A stretch of 64,000 bases of DNA from Phytopseudomonas seleniipraecipitans. Lineage in GTDB: Bacteria; Pseudomonadota; Gammaproteobacteria; Pseudomonadales; Pseudomonadaceae. The stretch lies in the NCBI RefSeq assembly GCF_900102335.1, contig NZ_FNBM01000011.1, forward strand, positions 114,067 through 178,066, in the 5' to 3' direction. The notes beneath the pieces were generated by a model, which was given only the letters and a program-made list of their open reading frames with translations, searched no databases and was not told the origin of the DNA. Of this stretch, positions 36,587-45,212 are shown piece after piece. Every line of letters starts with the position of its first letter. Positions within the stretch are counted from its first letter, which is position 1. A program made the translations under genes and the position numbers.

Positions 36587-37297
36587 CTACGGCCGTTGCA
36601 TCATCAGCTCGGGGACCGGGCGTCCGGCGACCAGCTGCTCGTCCACCAGGCGCACCACGTCGGCTTCGCTGCGCACCTGGTACCAATGACCTGGCGGATA
36701 GACGCTCAGTGTCGGCCCCTGATCGCAGGGAAACTGACACTGGGTGCGGGTGATGTGCACGCCGCCGTCGCACTCCAGGCGTCCGGCGGCTTTGACTTTC
36801 TCGCGCAACATTTTCCACAGCCCCAACGCGCCGCGGCGGGTGCAACGTGGGCCATTGCAGAGCAGCACGCGGTATTCGTGGGCGGGGACCTTCGACCAGG
36901 CATGGCTGCCAGGCAGAGCCGGCACCTCGACGCAGCCGAGGTGCAGCTCCGGCCGCTCGATCAATGCACAGGCGGCGCCGGCAGCATCGGCATCGAGCTG
37001 GCCAAACAGGCTGGTGACGAATACGCGCTCGCGATCGGTCTTGGCAGCGAGTTCAGCGCGTAGCCAGTCGACATGCTGGCTGCTGCTCTGCGGCTCCAGG
37101 TCGATCACCAGCAGCGGGCCGCTGCCGTCGCCCACACGTTGCCAGAGGCCGTCGTAGCCAGCGCCGGTGTCGACGATATCGGCCAGCGCCGCCGCGCCGC
37201 GCAGCTCGACCAAACGGCCACGAAACAACTCGGCGAACGAGCCGTCGAGCAAGTCCGGGCCAGCGAATAGCACCTGGGCATAAGGCGTGGCAGTCAT
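36587..37297 (-). CDS. thioredoxin-like [2Fe-2S] ferredoxin-domain protein of the cobalamin locus
   Basis: A 236-residue protein. The N-terminal half (about 1-115) has no obvious motif. The C-terminal half is a thioredoxin-like [2Fe-2S] domain with cluster Cys in YRVLLCNGPRCTRRGAL and later VHITRTQCQFPCDQGPTLSVYP (given in part). The same arrangement occurs next to cobalt-chelation and precorrin genes in other Pseudomonas. It is third after cobL and cobK on this strand. An electron-transfer role in B12 synthesis is inferred, not shown. Start at ATG 37297. Confidence 0.8.
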   Translation of the reverse strand: MTATPYAQVLFAGPDLLDGSFAELFRGRLVELRGAAALADIVDTGAGYDGLWQRVGDGSGPLLVIDLEPQSSSQHVDWLRAELAAKTDRERVFVTSLFGQLDADAAGAACALIERPELHLGCVEVPALPGSHAWSKVPAHEYRVLLCNGPRCTRRGALGLWKMLREKVKAAGRLECDGGVHITRTQCQFPCDQGPTLSVYPPGHWYQVRSEADVVRLVDEQLVAGRPVPELMMQRP

Positions 37298-37343
37298 GGT
37301 CGGGCTCCGCAAAAAGTGCGGCAGTTTAACAGCGTGGTCAGTT

Positions 37344-37447
37344 CGTAGCCTGGGTTGAGCGCAGCGATACCCAGGTTGGCCCTTGGATTTGGCGTACATC
37401 TGGCAGAGCGTTCCCCGGGTTTCGCTGCGCTCTACCGCGGGCTACGG
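37344..37447. repeat. paired TAGCCTGGG-type inverted repeat
   Basis: Left half CGTAGCCTGGGTTGAGCGCA then GCGATACCCAGG; right half a diverged inverse copy ending GCGGGCTACGG. It fills most of the cobK-ferredoxin intergenic space and ends one base before the cobK stop codon. Confidence 0.75.
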
Positions 37448-38173
37448 CTAGAGGCCAAGCCCCTGCAACGCCTGCCAGAGCGCTTCGGGTTCGCTGAATT
37501 CGCGGTCTACAGCGGGCAACAGCGGCCGCTGCAGCACCAGCACCGGCACGCCGCGCTCACGGGCAACTTGCAGCTTGTGCTCGGTCGCCGCGCTGCCGCT
37601 GTTCTTGCTCACCAGCACATCGCAATCGAGGCGCTCGAACAACGCGCGCTCGTCCTCCAGGCTGAACGGTCCGCGGGCGCCGATCACTTCGGCGCGCGGC
37701 GTAGCGGGCTGGCTGTGCAGGCAGCGCACCGTCCAGTGCTGATGGGCGGGAATCTCATGCAGATGCTCCAGTGGCTCGCGGCCGAGGGTGAACAGCGGAC
37801 GCTGAAAGTCGCCAAGTGCAGTGATCAGCGTCGGCCAGTCGACTACCTCGCGCCAGTCGTCCTCGGGCGAAGCCTGCCAGCCCGGCCGACGCAGCGCCCA
37901 GCAGGCGATCCCGGCCTGTTGCGCGGCGCGGGCTGCGTTGTGGCTGATCTGCGCGGCATAGGGGTGGGTGGCGTCGACCAGAAGGTCGATACCCTGCTTG
38001 TGGATAAAATCCGCCAGGCCTTCGGCGCCGCCGAAACCACCGACGCGTACCTGGCAATCGAGATCATTCGGTACCTTGCCCAGCCCGGCCAGGCTGTAGA
38101 TATGCGCCGGGCCGAGGCGCCGGGCGAGAGTCAGAGCCTCGCCGATACCGCCGAGCAACAACACACGACTCAT
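37448..38173 (-). CDS. cobK: precorrin-6A reductase CobK
   Basis: A 241-residue NADPH-dependent enzyme reducing precorrin-6A to precorrin-6B in the aerobic B12 pathway. N-terminal Rossmann element MSRVLLLGGIGEALTLARRL, conserved VDATHPYAAQISHNA (about residues 78-92), and C-terminal VSKNSGSAATEHKL are family hallmarks. Its ATG overlaps the cobL stop (ATGA), so the two are coupled. A longer frame upstream is an out-of-frame shadow of cobL. Confidence 0.95.
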   Translation of the reverse strand: MSRVLLLGGIGEALTLARRLGPAHIYSLAGLGKVPNDLDCQVRVGGFGGAEGLADFIHKQGIDLLVDATHPYAAQISHNAARAAQQAGIACWALRRPGWQASPEDDWREVVDWPTLITALGDFQRPLFTLGREPLEHLHEIPAHQHWTVRCLHSQPATPRAEVIGARGPFSLEDERALFERLDCDVLVSKNSGSAATEHKLQVARERGVPVLVLQRPLLPAVDREFSEPEALWQALQGLGL

Positions 38174-39375
38174 GAGGGCTTGGTGACCTGCAGCAGGGTG
38201 ATCGGCAACGCGGCGCGCCAGGTGTCGAAGCCGCCGAGCGGTTTGGCCTGGGCCACGTCGATGCGGGTCAGCTCGCCGCCATGCTCGCCGCGAAAGGCGA
38301 TCAACGCTGCCTCGCTCTGCAGGGTCACGGCGTTGGCCACCAGCCGCCCCCCGGGCTTGAGCGCCTGCCAGCAGGCTTGCAACATGCCCGGCACGGTAAC
38401 GCCACCACCGATAAAGATCGCATCGGGCGCCGTCAATCCGTCCAGCGCCTCGGGCGCGCGGCCGGCCACCAGTTGCAGATTCGGCACGCCAAGGGCATCG
38501 CGGTTGTGGGCGATGTGCGCCTGGCGCCCTTCGTCCGCCTCGATGGCGATGGCCCGGCAGCTGGGGTGCGCGCGCAGCCATTCGATGCCGATCGAGCCGC
38601 AGCCAGCCCCCACATCCCAGAGCAGTTCGCCGGGCAGCGGCGCCAGACGCGCCAGGGTGATGGCGCGCACGTCGCGTTTGGTGAGTTGCCCGTCGTGGCG
38701 GTAGGCATCGTCCGGCAGGCCGGGGGTGAGCGGCAGACACCTGGCATCGTGGCTGGCGATGCAGTCGACTGCCACCAGATTGAGATCGGCAGCGCGCTGC
38801 AACGACCAGCCGTCAGCCAGGCCATCGATGCGCCGCTCCCGCGCGCCGCCCAGGTGTTCGAACACGCTCAGGCGACTGGGGCCAAAACCGCGCTCGCGCA
38901 GCAGTTCGGCGATGGCGGCAGGGCTCTCGCCATCGTTGCTCAGCACCAGCAGGCGCACGCCGGGATGGATCTGCGCCTGGAGCGCCGCCAGCGGGCGGCC
39001 GACCAGCGACACCAACGGCGTGGTCTGCAACGGCCAGCCGAGACGCGCCGCCGCCAGCGAGCAGGACGACGGGGCGGGCAGGATATGCAGCTCCTCGCTC
39101 GGCAACTCACGGGCCAGGCTGGCACCGACACCAAAGAACATCGGGTCACCGCTGGCCAACACGCAGACTGGCGTGCCGCGCTGTTCCAGCACCGGCGCCA
39201 GGGAAAAGGGTTTGGGCCACAGCTGATGCGTGGCGCGGATGCACGGCGGCAGCAACGCCAGTTGGCGCTCGCTGCCAAACACCTGATCAGCCTTGAGCAA
39301 CGCATGCCGCGCCGCCTTGCCGAGGCCGGTGTAGCCGTCTTCTCCAATGCCCACGACGGTCAGCCAGGGTGTCAT
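38170..39375 (-). CDS. cobL: precorrin-6Y C5,15-methyltransferase (decarboxylating) CobL
   Basis: A 401-residue bifunctional enzyme methylating precorrin-6B at C5 and C15 and decarboxylating the C12 acetate. The N-terminal CobE/CbiE-type tetrapyrrole methylase (GIGEDGYTGLGKAAR, LASGDPMFFGVG) is fused to a C-terminal CbiT-type methyltransferase (LLWDVGAGCGSIGIEWLRAHP, GGGVTVPGMLQ). ATG at 39375 opens MTPWLTVVGIGEDG; the frame further upstream is not family-like. First gene of the cobL-cobK-ferredoxin set, divergent from cobG. Confidence 0.95.
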   Translation of the reverse strand: MTPWLTVVGIGEDGYTGLGKAARHALLKADQVFGSERQLALLPPCIRATHQLWPKPFSLAPVLEQRGTPVCVLASGDPMFFGVGASLARELPSEELHILPAPSSCSLAAARLGWPLQTTPLVSLVGRPLAALQAQIHPGVRLLVLSNDGESPAAIAELLRERGFGPSRLSVFEHLGGARERRIDGLADGWSLQRAADLNLVAVDCIASHDARCLPLTPGLPDDAYRHDGQLTKRDVRAITLARLAPLPGELLWDVGAGCGSIGIEWLRAHPSCRAIAIEADEGRQAHIAHNRDALGVPNLQLVAGRAPEALDGLTAPDAIFIGGGVTVPGMLQACWQALKPGGRLVANAVTLQSEAALIAFRGEHGGELTRIDVAQAKPLGGFDTWRAALPITLLQVTKPS

Positions 39376-39720
39376 GCGTTTTTCCTCATTATCAGAACGG
39401 CCGTGCCGGAGGATGACGGTGAACGAAGCGGTGCTCATCAGTCAGCCTTGATGGGTATCGTCGCTGCACTCCTCAACCCTACGGACCTCATCAGCTATAA
39501 AGGCACCGGCGTGCTTTCCGCTGGGTGGATAACGCTTTTCTGTCCACCTTTGCAATGCTGGAGCGGCGGACGGAGAGCGTCGTCCACCCTACGTCTACGG
39601 GGCAGAGGCAGCCTTTTGCATGCGCCTGCCAAAGGGCCGCGAGCCGCGCACTGCTTCGTATCCGACGACGCGGCTTTTCATCCGGGCGCGCAAAGCGGGC
39701 ATAATAGCGCCTTCGTCGGT
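39376..39720. other. cobL/cobG divergent intergenic region, promoter-proximal part
   Basis: No gene is supported. It holds one GTGGAT/ATCCAC-type dispersed repeat (39521-39593) and must contain both divergent promoters. A GCATAATAGCG element near 39700 is a plausible -10 for the riboswitch-controlled cobG transcript. Confidence 0.5.
39521..39593. repeat. GGTGGAT/ATCCACC-type dispersed inverted repeat
   Basis: CTGGGTGGATAACGCTTTTCTGTCCACC-like left arm and GGAGAGCGTCGTCCACCCTACG right arm (described in part). Same family as repeats at 49397, 59785, 63724 and 63910. Confidence 0.65.
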
Positions 39721-39723
39721 GTC

Positions 39724-39888
39724 CGTCGGCTACGTGGTACGTAGACGCGGGCCTAAGAGGGAACACGAGCAGAGCACTCTGCCGCGTGGCTGCCCCCGCA
39801 ACTGTTGCAGCGAGCGCGCCAATCGCCACTGGGAAACCGGGAAGGCCGGCCACGCGCCATGACCTGCAAGCCAGGAGACCTGCCGACG
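39724..39888 (+). promoter_or_regulatory. cobalamin riboswitch (AdoCbl type)
   Basis: P1 is closed by CGTCGGC (39724-39730) and GCCGACG (39882-39888). Conserved core blocks are in order: GGCCTAAGAGGGAACACG, GCTGCCCCCGCAACTG (39789-39804), CACTGGGAAACCGGGAAGGC, and the B12 box AGCCAGGAGACCTGCC (39869-39884). A further hairpin CACCGGG/CCCGGTG (39909-39930) follows without a T run, so the switch probably acts on translation or by a hairpin near the cobG start. Cobalamin binding should turn off cobG-H-I. Confidence 0.96.
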
Positions 39889-39997
39889 GATTCAGTCGCA
39901 TGTGCCCACACCGGGCGGGGTGTCCCGGTGATAGAAGCTCGCTCTTCTCTGGCCTATCCTCGAACGGATGCCCATGTGACCCGACCCCGGTGATCCG

Positions 39998-41353
39998 TTG
40001 AAACAGGCCCAGCTCGATCCATCTCCAGCCTTTCGCCCCTCGGCCTGCCCGGGGTTGCTGCGTATCGTGCAGGCAAAGGATGGCGGCATCTGCAGAATCA
40101 AACTGGCCGGCGGCCGCCTCGACGCAACCCAGGCCGAGCGCATCGCCGACGCTGCGCAACGGCATGCCGGCGGCGTGATCGAAGCGACCAACCGCGCCAA
40201 TCTGCAGATCCGTGGCATCCGTGCCGGCAGCGAAGAGGCGCTGATCGCCGAGCTCTTGGCGGCGGGACTTGGGCCCCGCTCGCCAGGCGCCGACGATGTG
40301 CGCAACCTGATGATCAGCCCCGCCGCGAGCCTCGACCCGATGGCGCTGGTCGATGTATCGCCCCTGGCCGCTCGCCTGCTGGACACTTTGGAAAACACCC
40401 CGCGCCTGCATGCGCTGTCGCCAAAGTTCGCCGTGCTGCTCGATGGCGGCGAACGCCTGGCGATGCTTGAACACCCTCATGACATCTGGCTCAGCGCCCT
40501 GCAGTTCGATGGGCAGATCGGCTACGCCTTCGGCCTGGCCGGTTGCCCGCCACAAGCACCTGGAGATGCACCCGCGCTGGCGGTTGTTCCTGAGGCGCAC
40601 GCCCATGAGCTGCTGCTGGCGCTGCTCGATCTGTTCCTCGAACTGGCGACGCCCGAGCAGACGCGCATGCGCCATCTGCTGCTGACCCACCCAGCCGCCG
40701 AGCTGTTGCAGCGCCTGAACGAACGCATGGGCGACGTGCTGCTGAGCGCGGATGCGTGGCGCCGCTGCCCTGCCGGCACACAGGCACCTATTGGCATCGG
40801 CACCCAGCGCCAGCCGGGACGCGTGCATATCGGTGGTGTGCCACCGCTGGGCCGGCTCAACGCCGAACAGCTGCTGGGCCTCGCCGCGCTGGCGCGTCGC
40901 CTGGGTGACAGCAGCCTGCGCCTGACGCCCTGGCAGAGCGTGTTGCTGCCGAATATCGCCGAAGCCGATGCGATGGCAGTCCTCCAGTCGATGCAAGGCC
41001 TCGGCCTACTGGTTGACGCCGACGCGCCCTTGGCCCGGCTGATTGCCTGCACTGGTTCCAGCGGATGCGCCAAGGGCCTGGCCGACACCAAGGCCGATGC
41101 GCGCCGGCTGGCCGAAGGGTTGCCCACTGGTAGCCAGCAACCGGGCATTCACCTCAGCGGCTGCAGCCGTTCCTGCGCCGCCGCTCACCGCGCGCCGGTG
41201 ACCCTGCTGGCGGTCGCCGAGGGACGCTACGACCTGTTCGCCCGCCAGGCGCACAGCACCGATTTCGGCACGCCACTGGCGCGCCACCTGACACTCGACG
41301 AGGCCCGCGAGCTGCTGGCCTCGCTTCCCGATACTTGGAGTTTCACCCAATGA
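39998..41353 (+). CDS. cobG: precorrin-3B synthase CobG
   Basis: A 451-residue siroheme and [4Fe-4S] monooxygenase that converts precorrin-3A to precorrin-3B using oxygen, marking the aerobic B12 route. Two nitrite/sulfite-reductase-type halves are visible (FRPSACPGLLRIVQAKDGG; RVHIGGVPPLGRL). Cluster/siroheme Cys occur in CTGSSGCAKG and CSRSC. The start appears to be TTG at 39998 with GGTGA 5 bases upstream; the only nearby ATG stops at once. It lies 109 bp after the riboswitch. Confidence 0.93.
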   Translation: MKQAQLDPSPAFRPSACPGLLRIVQAKDGGICRIKLAGGRLDATQAERIADAAQRHAGGVIEATNRANLQIRGIRAGSEEALIAELLAAGLGPRSPGADDVRNLMISPAASLDPMALVDVSPLAARLLDTLENTPRLHALSPKFAVLLDGGERLAMLEHPHDIWLSALQFDGQIGYAFGLAGCPPQAPGDAPALAVVPEAHAHELLLALLDLFLELATPEQTRMRHLLLTHPAAELLQRLNERMGDVLLSADAWRRCPAGTQAPIGIGTQRQPGRVHIGGVPPLGRLNAEQLLGLAALARRLGDSSLRLTPWQSVLLPNIAEADAMAVLQSMQGLGLLVDADAPLARLIACTGSSGCAKGLADTKADARRLAEGLPTGSQQPGIHLSGCSRSCAAAHRAPVTLLAVAEGRYDLFARQAHSTDFGTPLARHLTLDEARELLASLPDTWSFTQ

Positions 41354-41982
41354 CCGATTACATCCGCGATGGTCAGGAGATTTATCGCAATTCCTTCGCC
41401 ATCATCCGCGCCGAGGCCGACCTGAGTGCCATTCCGGCCGATATGGAGAAGCTCGCCGTGCGGGTCATCCACGCCTGCGGCATGGTCGATGTGGTGCAGG
41501 ATCTACGGTTTTCTCCGGGTGCAGGTGCGGCCGGGCGTCACGCCCTGGCCAACGGCGCGCCGATCCTTTGCGATGCGCGCATGGTCGCCGAAGGCGTGAC
41601 CCGCGCGCGCTTGCACGCCAGCAACCCGGTGGTCTGCACCCTCAACGATGCCGGCGTGCCGGAGCTGGCCAAGAGGCTGGGCAACACCCGCTCGGCGGTG
41701 GCCCTGGAGCACTGGCGCGCGCACCTCGAAGGCGCAGTCGTGGTGATCGGCAATGCGCCCACTGCGCTGTTCTATCTGCTCGACATGCTCGCTGCTGGTG
41801 CCCCCAAACCAGCGTTGATTCTCGGCTTTCCAGTGGGCTTCGTCGGCGCCGCCGAATCCAAGGACCTGCTCGCCAGCACCTTTGCCCAGCACGGCGTGCC
41901 CTACGTGATCGTTCAGGGCCGGCGTGGTGGCAGCGCCATGGCAGCTGCTGCGGTCAATGCGCTGGCCACGGAGGTCGAGTGA
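41350..41982 (+). CDS. cobH: precorrin-8X methylmutase CobH
   Basis: A 210-residue enzyme moving the C11 methyl of precorrin-8X to C12, giving hydrogenobyrinate. The catalytic His lies in RVIHACGMVD (H41). Also seen are DARMVAEGV and GFPVGFVGAAESK, typical of CobH/CbiC. The ATG overlaps the cobG stop (ATGA) and the stop overlaps the cobI ATG, so all three are translationally coupled. Confidence 0.97.
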   Translation: MTDYIRDGQEIYRNSFAIIRAEADLSAIPADMEKLAVRVIHACGMVDVVQDLRFSPGAGAAGRHALANGAPILCDARMVAEGVTRARLHASNPVVCTLNDAGVPELAKRLGNTRSAVALEHWRAHLEGAVVVIGNAPTALFYLLDMLAAGAPKPALILGFPVGFVGAAESKDLLASTFAQHGVPYVIVQGRRGGSAMAAAAVNALATEVE

Positions 41983-42743
41983 TGACCGGTATGGACCGTC
42001 CCGGCAAAGGCCGCCTGCTGGGCCTGGGCGTCGGCCCGGGTGACCCGGAACTGATTACCGTCAAAGCCCTGCGCCTGCTCAAGGCATCGCCCGTGGTCGG
42101 CTATTTCGTGGCCAAGGCCAAGGCCAATGTCGGCCAGGGCGGCAACGCCTTCGGCATCATCGAAGCGCACCTCGACGACAGCCAGCAGCGCCTGCCACTG
42201 GTCTACCCGGTGACCACTGAAAAGCTCGAGCCGCCGCTGACCTACGAGACCGTGATCAGCGACTTCTATGACACCTGCGCAGTACAGATCGCCGAACACC
42301 TGGATGCCGGCCGTGACGTGGCGGTGATCTGCGAAGGCGACCCGTTCTTCTACGGTTCCTACATGTACCTGCACGACCGCCTGGCCGAGCGCTACGAGGC
42401 CGAAGTGATTCCCGGCGTGTGCTCGATGCTCGGCAGTGCGGCGGTGCTCGGCGCGCCGCTGGTGTACCGCAACCAGAGCCTGTCGGTGCTTTCCGGCGTG
42501 CTGCCCGAAGACGAACTGCGCGAGCGCCTGCGTGATGCCGAAGCCGCCGTGGTGATGAAGCTCGGCCGCAACTTCGAGAAAGTCCGCCGGGTGCTGCAGG
42601 ACCTTGGCCTGCACGAGCGCGCTCACTACGTGGAACGGGCGACCATGGCCAACCAGCGCATCGTGCCGCTGGACGAGGTCGAGCCGATGGCCTCGCCCTA
42701 TTTCTCGATGATCGTGGTGCCGGGTGAAAAGTGGCGCGGGTGA
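41982..42743 (+). CDS. cobI: precorrin-2 C20-methyltransferase CobI
   Basis: A 253-residue SAM-dependent tetrapyrrole methylase converting precorrin-2 to precorrin-3A. Family elements: GLGVGPGDPELITVKALRLL at the N-terminus, CEGDPFFYGSYMYL for the active-site loop, and IPGVCSMLGSAA. ATG at 41982 shares a base with the cobH stop; a much longer frame reading from 41568 is a shadow of cobH. Confidence 0.97.
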   Translation: MTGMDRPGKGRLLGLGVGPGDPELITVKALRLLKASPVVGYFVAKAKANVGQGGNAFGIIEAHLDDSQQRLPLVYPVTTEKLEPPLTYETVISDFYDTCAVQIAEHLDAGRDVAVICEGDPFFYGSYMYLHDRLAERYEAEVIPGVCSMLGSAAVLGAPLVYRNQSLSVLSGVLPEDELRERLRDAEAAVVMKLGRNFEKVRRVLQDLGLHERAHYVERATMANQRIVPLDEVEPMASPYFSMIVVPGEKWRG

Positions 42744-42759
42744 AAGCAGCCAGCGTTCT

Positions 42760-42845
42760 TATAGGAGCATCGCCATCGGCGCGAATTGATAGCCACTGTA
42801 ACGCCGTTGCCCGTGCCCTTCACCGCGGGGGCGCGGCGCCTACAG
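42760..42845. repeat. TAGGAGC/GCGGCGCCTA-type dispersed repeat
   Basis: TATAGGAGCATCGCCATCGG and CGCGGGGGCGCGGCGCCTACAG are loosely inverted arms, similar to TAGGAGC repeats common between Pseudomonas genes. It separates cobI from cobJ. Confidence 0.45.
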
Positions 42846-42907
42846 GTTCTCCCTCACTGTTTCATGCTGTCAGCACTCTTGCGCTCGCTTTGGACAATTA
42901 AATTTCT

Positions 42908-44575
42908 ATGACCTCTTCGCCCGCCATCATCATCCTCGGCCCCTCCGCCCTGGCCACTGCCCGGCGCATCCAGGCGCTTTATCCACAGGCCGCCATCCAT
43001 GGCCTGCATGGGCGGGTGGACGCCGATCAGGCCTATGACGATTTCGGCGATAGCCTGCGCAACCTGTACCGCAGCGGTGCGCCGATCATCGCGCTGTGCG
43101 CAGCCGGTATCGTCATCCGCAGCCTGGCGCCGCTGCTCGCCAACAAAGGTGCCGAGCCACCCGTGCTGGCCGTGGCCGAGGACGGCAGCGCCGTGGTGCC
43201 GCTGCTCGGCGGGCTGGGTGGGGTCAACCGCATGGCCCGAGAAATCGCCGCGACATTGGGCACGCAGGCGGCGATCACCACCAGCGGCGAGCTGCGCTTC
43301 GGCACCTGCCTGCTCGATCCACCGAGCGGTTACGCCCTGGCCAATATCGAACAAGGCAAACGCTTCGTCTCCGACCTACTCGGCGGCGAAAGCCTGCGCA
43401 TCGACGGCGACGCGCCCTGGTTGGCCGCAGCAAACCTGCCGCTGGCTGACGACGCCGCCCGCACGGTGCGCATCACCACACGCCAGGGCGCCGCGCAGCA
43501 CGACGAACTGCTGATCCACCCGCGCACGCTGCTGGTGCTGATTAATAGCGCAGGCGATGACCTGGCTGCGGAGATCGGTGCGGCACTCGACCAGGCAGGC
43601 CTGGCCGCCAAGGCGCTGGCCGCCCTGCTCGCCCCGCACGCCCTGATGGCCGACAAGCGCCTGGCCCAGGCCGCAGCTGAGTTGGCCATCCCGCTGCGTT
43701 TCATCGCTGCGGACGAGGCGCTGCCGGCACCCGTGCACGGCAGCACGAACCTGCAGCTGCTGCAGGCCGCATCCCCAGACGCGGCGCAAACCATTGGCCG
43801 CCCACGTGGCCGCCTGAGCGTGATCGGCCTGGGCCCCGGCGCCGCCGAACACCTGACCCCGGCGGTACGTCGCGCGCTGGACGAAGCCGAGGACCTGCTC
43901 GGCTACGAAACCTACGTGAAGATGGCCGAACCGCTGCGCCCCGAGCAGGTGCGCCACTGCAGCGACAACCGGGAAGAGCTGCAACGCGCCCGCCATGCCT
44001 TCGAACTGGCTGCCAGTGGCCGCCGCGTGGTAGTGATTTCCTCCGGCGACCCGGGCGTATTCGCCATGGCGGCAGCCGTGCTGGAAGCCCTTGAAGCAAG
44101 CGATGCACCCGCCGACTGGCACGCCGTCGAGCTGCAAATCCTGCCCGGCGTGTCCGCCGCCCTGGCCGCCGCCGCCAAGGCCGGCGCGCCGCTGGGTCAC
44201 GACTTCTGCCTGATCTCCCTGTCGGACAATCTCAAGCCTTGGGCGGTGATCGAAAGCCGCCTCGACCACGCCGGCGCCGCAGACCTGGCGATGGCCTTCT
44301 ACAACCCGATCTCCAAAGCCCGCCCCTGGCAGCTCGGCCGCGCCTTGGAAATCGTCCGCCAGCACCGCACGCCCGACACCGTGGTGGTGCTTGGCCGCGA
44401 CATTGGTCGCCCCGCCGAAGCCTTGCGCGTGCTCAGCCTGGGCGAGCTGACGCCAGAGATGGTCGACATGCGCACCCTGGTGATCATCGGCTCCAGCCAA
44501 ACCCGCCGCTTCCCCCGAGGCGATGGCGGTGAGTGGGTGTATACGCCGCGCAGTTATCCACAGCTGCAGCCGTAA
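42908..44575 (+). CDS. cobJ: CbiG/CobE-like domain fused to precorrin-3B C17-methyltransferase CobJ
   Basis: A 555-residue fusion. Residues about 1-200 are a CbiG N-terminal-like domain (LCAAGIVIRSLAPLL, GGLGGVNRMAREIA). Residues about 205-285 are a CobE/CbiG-C-like domain. From about residue 300 comes the CobJ tetrapyrrole methylase (LSVIGLGPGAAEHLTPA, ISSGDPGVFAMAAA, LPGVSAALAAAAKAGAPLGHDF in part). CobJ methylates C17 with ring contraction to precorrin-4. CbiG opens a lactone ring in the anaerobic pathway, so its remnant on an aerobic enzyme is notable. It starts 165 bp after cobI and may use its own ribosome site; none is strong. Confidence 0.93.
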   Translation: MTSSPAIIILGPSALATARRIQALYPQAAIHGLHGRVDADQAYDDFGDSLRNLYRSGAPIIALCAAGIVIRSLAPLLANKGAEPPVLAVAEDGSAVVPLLGGLGGVNRMAREIAATLGTQAAITTSGELRFGTCLLDPPSGYALANIEQGKRFVSDLLGGESLRIDGDAPWLAAANLPLADDAARTVRITTRQGAAQHDELLIHPRTLLVLINSAGDDLAAEIGAALDQAGLAAKALAALLAPHALMADKRLAQAAAELAIPLRFIAADEALPAPVHGSTNLQLLQAASPDAAQTIGRPRGRLSVIGLGPGAAEHLTPAVRRALDEAEDLLGYETYVKMAEPLRPEQVRHCSDNREELQRARHAFELAASGRRVVVISSGDPGVFAMAAAVLEALEASDAPADWHAVELQILPGVSAALAAAAKAGAPLGHDFCLISLSDNLKPWAVIESRLDHAGAADLAMAFYNPISKARPWQLGRALEIVRQHRTPDTVVVLGRDIGRPAEALRVLSLGELTPEMVDMRTLVIIGSSQTRRFPRGDGGEWVYTPRSYPQLQP

Positions 44576-44690
44576 CAACGCGCTGGGTTTACACCAGCTT
44601 TACATCCGCCTGACGTCACCTTGCACAAGCTTCCCGATAATCGATCCTGCCCAACCGTCTGGTCGGGCTGTCGATTCTCTGGAGCCCACG

Positions 44691-45212
44691 ATGAAAGCAA
44701 GTCTCCCCCGTACCGCTGTCGCCGCACTGTTGCTGGCGGCGCTTTCCCTGAACGCGATGGCTGGCCCCGGCGGGCCGTGTGGTGGCCCAGGGGGCCCGAG
44801 TGGTCATCGCGGGCACGACGGCCCCGGGCCAGGCTGGGGCGGCCCGGGCCCACGGCATGGCCATGGCCTGCCGGACTACGCCCGTGAACTGTGGATCGGC
44901 AGCGCGCTGTACTTCGTCGCCGCCGGCAGCTACTACATGTGGAACGCCGACCGCAGGCAATACATTATGGTCGAGGCGCCGCCGGTAGCCGTAGCGGCCC
45001 CTGCGGCCAATTACACTGTGATCGCCTATCCAGCCCGCGGCCAGAACGCCGACCTGCAGGCCCGCGACCGCTATGAGTGCCACAGTTGGGCGGTCAGCCA
45101 GAGCGGTTTCGATCCGGCTACCGCCATCAGCGCGCCGGCCGCCAGCGCCACCGACTACTACCGGCGCGCACTGGGTGCCTGTCTGGGCGGACGCGGCTAC
45201 AGCATCAACTGA
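44691..45212 (+). CDS. small exported Gly/His-rich protein (DUF6515-like)
   Basis: A 173-residue protein starting at ATG 44691 with GGAG upstream. A signal peptide (LPRTAVAALLLAALSLNAMA-GP) is followed by a Gly/Pro/His-rich tract to about residue 58. A WIGSALYFVAAGSYYMW hydrophobic segment comes next, then a C-terminal domain ending RRALGACLGGRGYSIN. The hydrophobic and C-terminal parts resemble DUF6515-type envelope proteins. The His-rich stretch could bind metal. Its stop overlaps the convergent reductase gene by 8 bp. Function unknown. Confidence 0.75.
   Translation: MKASLPRTAVAALLLAALSLNAMAGPGGPCGGPGGPSGHRGHDGPGPGWGGPGPRHGHGLPDYARELWIGSALYFVAAGSYYMWNADRRQYIMVEAPPVAVAAPAANYTVIAYPARGQNADLQARDRYECHSWAVSQSGFDPATAISAPAASATDYYRRALGACLGGRGYSIN

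Noticed and set aside
38281..39744. 487-codon plus-strand frame
   Set aside because: Antisense to cobL with no domain; the cobL reading is unambiguous.
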